This document shows, in pieces, positions 60,763 through 64,000 of a stretch of 64,000 nt of DNA (the stretch's first letter is position 1; each line of letters starts with the position of its first letter). This DNA comes from Caballeronia hypogeia (lineage in GTDB: Bacteria; Pseudomonadota; Gammaproteobacteria; Burkholderiales; Burkholderiaceae): assembly GCF_001544875.2 (NCBI RefSeq), contig NZ_FCOA02000022.1:62001-126000 (forward strand), given 5' to 3'. Position numbers and translations under genes: made by a program. Below the pieces are notes generated by a model. The model was not told the origin of the DNA, searched no databases, and saw only the letters and a list, made by a program, of their open reading frames with translations.

Positions 60763-62054
60763 TGGCCAGGCAGTTCGAAAGAGCGATGGCCGATCTTCGG
60801 AGACAGCGCGTGAAATCCCCCAGCGGCAGAGGAAGCAACTCCGCGAACGTGCGCCGGTACAACGAGCGTCTGCTGCTGCAGGCGCTGCGGCGCGCCGAGC
60901 CGGCGTCGAAGGCGGATCTCGCGCGTCACGCGAATCTGACGAGCACGGCGGTCGGCAGCATCGTCGAATCCCTGGAAAATGCGGGCCTGATCGAATACAC
61001 CGGGCGTCGGCTGGAAGGCCAGCGCGGCCAGCCCGCGTCGCTGATCCGGCTCGATCCGCGTGGCGCGTTCGGCATCGGCGTGCGGCTGGATCGCACGGGC
61101 ATCGAGACGGTGCTGGTGAATTTCGCCGGCGACGTGCTTGCCCGCAGCGCGCTCGATGGCGTGCTGCCGCATCCGTCCGAGGTGCTGAAGATCGTGCAGC
61201 GCGACGTGGAGCGCATGCTCGGCATGCTTTCCGCGACGGAACGCGACCGGCTGACGGGCATCGGCATCGCCCAGCCATTCAATCTGGGGAGCTGGCTGCG
61301 CGAACTCGGTTTGCCGGCGGAACGCTTTCGCGCCTGGGACGAAACCGATTTCGCCGATGAACTCGGCCGCGCGCTGTCCCTGCCGGTCTTCAGCGAAAAC
61401 GACGGCAACGCCGCCGCGACCGCCGAACTGTTCTATGGCCACGGCCGCAGTTGCGACGATTTCGTCTATCTGTTTCTCGGCTCCGCCATCGGCGGTGGGA
61501 TCGCGATCAACGGCGACTGTCTGCGCGGCGCGTCGGGCAACGCCGGCGACATCGGTGTGATTCCGGTGCCGCCGAGCCGCCTGCCGTCCGCGCCGCAGCC
61601 CTCCGGCCCCTGGGACATCCTGCTGTCGCGCGCGTCGCTGAACGCGCTCGTGCGGCATCTGCACTACAGCGGCGCGGCGGCGGACAACCGCATCGATTTG
61701 CAGTCGTGCATCGAGCGCCGTTTGCCCGCGGTCGACGAATGGATCGACGACTGCATCGAGGCGCTCGCGCCCGCCCTGCGCGCGACCCTCTGCGTGCTCG
61801 ACGTGCCGATGGTCGTGATCGACGCCGATATCGACGGCGGCCTGCTCGACAAGCTCGTCAAACGTCTGTCCACCACGCTCGCCGCCAACGCGCCCGAAGC
61901 GCGCGGCACGCCCACGCTCGTGCGCGGCACCTTTGGCCCGGATGCGGGTGCGATCGGCGCCGCCACCCTGCCGATGTTCTTCAACTTTTCACCGCGCGTG
62001 GCAGGACTTCGCCACGCGGGGGCAAAACCGCAAGAGGTGAACCATGCCGCATGA
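60762..62054 (+). CDS. ROK-family transcriptional regulator
   Basis: A 430-residue repressor: N-terminal winged helix (NSANVRRYNERLLLQALRRA, SKADLARHANLTSTAVGSIV) and a sugar-kinase-like ROK domain (SENDGNAAATAELFYGHGRS, LGSAIGGGIAINGDCLRG). The zinc motif CGxxGCxE and the AGEIGH histidine of typical members are absent (GNAGDIGVIPVPP), so it is not expected to bind zinc in the usual way. The ATG at 60762 abuts the palindrome; an ATG eight codons later is possible. It overlaps the ABC ATPase by 11 bases and is the likely regulator of that importer. Confidence 0.93.
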   Translation: MARQFERAMADLRRQRVKSPSGRGSNSANVRRYNERLLLQALRRAEPASKADLARHANLTSTAVGSIVESLENAGLIEYTGRRLEGQRGQPASLIRLDPRGAFGIGVRLDRTGIETVLVNFAGDVLARSALDGVLPHPSEVLKIVQRDVERMLGMLSATERDRLTGIGIAQPFNLGSWLRELGLPAERFRAWDETDFADELGRALSLPVFSENDGNAAATAELFYGHGRSCDDFVYLFLGSAIGGGIAINGDCLRGASGNAGDIGVIPVPPSRLPSAPQPSGPWDILLSRASLNALVRHLHYSGAAADNRIDLQSCIERRLPAVDEWIDDCIEALAPALRATLCVLDVPMVVIDADIDGGLLDKLVKRLSTTLAANAPEARGTPTLVRGTFGPDAGAIGAATLPMFFNFSPRVAGLRHAGAKPQEVNHAA

Positions 62055-63591
62055 CTCTGCTTCGACCCGACCGCCGCTGCTGGAAATGCGCGGCATCAGC
62101 AAGACGTTTCCCGGCGTGCGCGCGCTCAACGACGTGCGCCTGTCCGTCTATCCCGGCGAAGTGCATTCGCTGATGGGCGAAAACGGCGCGGGGAAATCCA
62201 CGTTGATGAAGATTCTCTCGGGCGCGTATCAGGCCGATGCCGGCGGCGAGATTCTCATCGACGGCAAGACCGTGACCATCGACGGGCCGCTGGCCGCGCG
62301 CGCGCTCGGCGTCGCGGTGATCTATCAGGAACTGAGCCTCGCGCCGAACCTTTCGGTGGCCGAGAACATCTACGCGGGCCGCGAGCTGCGGCGCGGCAGG
62401 CTGGTCGACCGCGCCGGCATGGAGCGCGGCTGCGAAGACGTGCTCAAGCGTCTCGGCGCGAATTTCAAGCCGCATACGCTGGTCGGCGATCTGTCGATCG
62501 CGGAACGGCAACTCGTCGAAATCGCCCGCGCCGTGCATGCGCATGCGCGGATCCTCGTGATGGACGAGCCGACCACGCCGCTCTCGTCGCGCGAAACCGA
62601 CCGCCTGTTCGAACTCGTGCGCCAGTTGCGCGCGGAAGGCATCGCGATCATCTACATCAGTCACCGGATGGCGGAAATCTACGAGTTGTCGGACCGCGTT
62701 TCCGTGCTGCGCGACGGCTCGTATGTCGGCACGCTGATGCGCGACGAACTCTCCGCGGAAAGTCTCGTGAAGATGATGGTCGGCCGCGACATCTCGGGCT
62801 TCTATAAAAAGGAGCACGCCGCCTATGATCCGGGCAACGTCGTGCTTTCCGTGCGCGATATCGCCGACAACAACCGCGTGCGCGGCTGCAGCCTCGATCT
62901 GCACGCGGGCGAAGTGCTCGGCATCGCGGGCCTGGTCGGCGCGGGCCGCACGGAACTCGCGCGCCTGATCTTCGGCGCGGAAGAAAAGACGCGCGGCGAA
63001 GTGTCGATGCACGGCAAGCCGGTGAAGCTGCGCACACCGCGCGACGCGATCGACGCGGGCCTCGTCTATCTGACCGAAGACCGCAAGGGACAGGGCCTGT
63101 TCCTCGACATGAGCGTGCGCGACAACATCAACATCACGATCGCCGGGCGCGACGCCAAGATGGGCGTGATGGACCTGCCGCGCGGCAACACGCGCGCCAA
63201 GGACGCGATCGCCGCGCTGACCATTCGCGTGCCGAACATGCGCGTGAACGTGGGCGCGCTGTCGGGCGGCAATCAGCAGAAAGTGCTGCTGTCGCGCCTG
63301 CTCGAAACCAAACCGGAAGTGCTGATCCTCGACGAGCCGACGCGCGGCGTGGACATCGGAGCCAAGTCGGAGATTTATCGAATCATCAACGATCTGGCGC
63401 GCTCGGGCGTCGGCGTGATCGTCATCTCGAGCGAGCTGCCGGAAGTGATCGGCGTGGCGGATCGCGTGCTCGTGATGCGCGAAGGCGAAATTGCGGGCGA
63501 GCTCGGCGGCCATTCCGGCAAGCCGATTTCGCAGGAAGGAATCATCGAACTGGCGACGGGCTCGAAGGTCGCGCTCGATCAGGCGGCTTAA
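62044..63591 (+). CDS. sugar ABC transporter ATP-binding protein (RbsA/XylG type)
   Basis: Duplicated ATPase of 515 residues. First domain: Walker A GENGAGKST at 45-53, signature-region LSIAERQLVEIARA, Walker B ILVMDEPTTPLSSRE. Second domain: degenerate Walker A LVGAGRTELARLIFG, signature LSGGNQQKVLLSRLL and VLILDEPTRGVDIGAKSE. This asymmetric pair is the rule for ribose, xylose, arabinose and galactose importers. Overlaps the ROK gene by 11 bases and is followed after 27 bases by the permease gene. The sugar cannot be told from the ATPase. Confidence 0.95.
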   Translation: MPHDSASTRPPLLEMRGISKTFPGVRALNDVRLSVYPGEVHSLMGENGAGKSTLMKILSGAYQADAGGEILIDGKTVTIDGPLAARALGVAVIYQELSLAPNLSVAENIYAGRELRRGRLVDRAGMERGCEDVLKRLGANFKPHTLVGDLSIAERQLVEIARAVHAHARILVMDEPTTPLSSRETDRLFELVRQLRAEGIAIIYISHRMAEIYELSDRVSVLRDGSYVGTLMRDELSAESLVKMMVGRDISGFYKKEHAAYDPGNVVLSVRDIADNNRVRGCSLDLHAGEVLGIAGLVGAGRTELARLIFGAEEKTRGEVSMHGKPVKLRTPRDAIDAGLVYLTEDRKGQGLFLDMSVRDNINITIAGRDAKMGVMDLPRGNTRAKDAIAALTIRVPNMRVNVGALSGGNQQKVLLSRLLETKPEVLILDEPTRGVDIGAKSEIYRIINDLARSGVGVIVISSELPEVIGVADRVLVMREGEIAGELGGHSGKPISQEGIIELATGSKVALDQAA

Positions 63592-63618
63592 GCAAGCATC
63601 AGGAAACTGGAGAGAGAC

Positions 63619-64000
63619 ATGGCTAACACGACGAAACACCACGACAGCGCGCCGGTTGCGAAGGCGGAAAGCGTATCGCAACGGCAGAACCGCATCGAGC
63701 ATCGCGAACGCATGCAGGTTCTGATGCGCACGGCCGGCATGCTGCCGATCCTGATTCTGCTGTGCATCGGCTTCGGTGTCGGCACGGACGGTTTCTTCAG
63801 CTTGCAGAATCTGTCGATCGTCACGCAGCAGGCGTCGATCAACATCGTGCTCGCGGCGGGCATGACCTTCGTGATCCTGACGGGCGGCATCGACCTTTCG
63901 GTGGGCTCGATTCTGTCAGCGGGCGCGGTGACCGCGCTGCTCGCATCGAACATTCCGGGCTGGGGATGGCTCGGCATTCCGGCGGCGCTCGCGGTCGGCC
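63619..64000 (+). CDS. sugar ABC transporter permease, N-terminal part (cut by window edge)
   Basis: Opens at ATG 63619 behind GGAGAGAGAC and stays open to the end of the window (about 127 residues). A polar N-terminal region (HHDSAPVAKAESVSQRQNRI) precedes membrane segments MLPILILLCIGFGVGTDGFF and INIVLAAGMTFVILTGGIDL; ILTGGIDLSVGSIL is the RbsC/XylH-family hallmark. Partner of the preceding ATPase. Confidence 0.93.
   Translation, partial: MANTTKHHDSAPVAKAESVSQRQNRIEHRERMQVLMRTAGMLPILILLCIGFGVGTDGFFSLQNLSIVTQQASINIVLAAGMTFVILTGGIDLSVGSILSAGAVTALLASNIPGWGWLGIPAALAVG

Overview
This is a high-GC chromosomal segment from a betaproteobacterium of the Burkholderia sensu lato type (Paraburkholderia or Caballeronia look likely). 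That assignment rests on GC-rich third codon positions, the gene families present (NfrB/WecB exopolysaccharide set, DUF3079, an EmrAB-NodT type efflux operon, IclR- and ROK-controlled sugar loci) and overall style. It is inferred from the sequence alone. I see no rRNA, tRNA, CRISPR array, insertion sequence or phage gene.

Layout. (1) 1-6987, minus strand: a four-gene exopolysaccharide operon, wecB, a bcsB-like gene, nfrB (GT2 glycosyltransferase with C-terminal MshEN-like c-di-GMP modules) and the start of an nfrA-like TPR gene that runs off the left edge. (2) 7182-12235: an AtuA-type pair with a CitMHS citrate-family transporter, a divergent LysR regulator, and a zinc alcohol dehydrogenase. 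(3) 12661-14183: four small poorly characterised genes, including an HNH protein. (4) 14513-25205, plus strand: periplasmic nitrate reductase napEDABC followed directly by the complete cytochrome c maturation operon ccmABCDEFGHI. (5) 25224-38881, minus strand: DUF3079 protein, nitronate monooxygenase, narL, narX, narI, narJ, narH, narG, narK2, narK1. Regions 4 and 5 converge and together form a nitrate-respiration block holding both the periplasmic and the membrane-bound reductase, transport, two-component sensing and haem attachment. (6) 39275-43116: cytochrome bo3 ubiquinol oxidase cyoABCD, closed by a clear terminator.

(7) 43305-46731: a small catabolic operon (cupin dioxygenase-like, MFS transporter, SDR, IclR). 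(8) 46728-51341: a degenerate UbiB/ABC1-family pseudokinase, a serine beta-lactamase-like protein, a stand-alone response regulator and several unknown small proteins. (9) 51338-55632, minus: tripartite multidrug efflux operon (EmrA-like, EmrB-like, NodT-like). (10) 55893-64000: universal stress protein, IclR regulator with a FAH-family enzyme, a periplasmic sugar-binding protein, DUF302 and free methionine sulfoxide reductase genes, then a ROK regulator followed by a sugar ABC transporter (ATPase, and a permease cut by the right edge).

The most interesting points are the self-contained c-di-GMP/poly-ManNAc-like operon, the UbiB-like pseudokinase that has lost every catalytic motif, the AtuA/CitMHS pairing that argues against a terpene role, a near-perfect 27-base palindrome touching the ROK gene start, and a 21-bp perfect tandem repeat beside a candidate FNR box between narK1 and cyoA.
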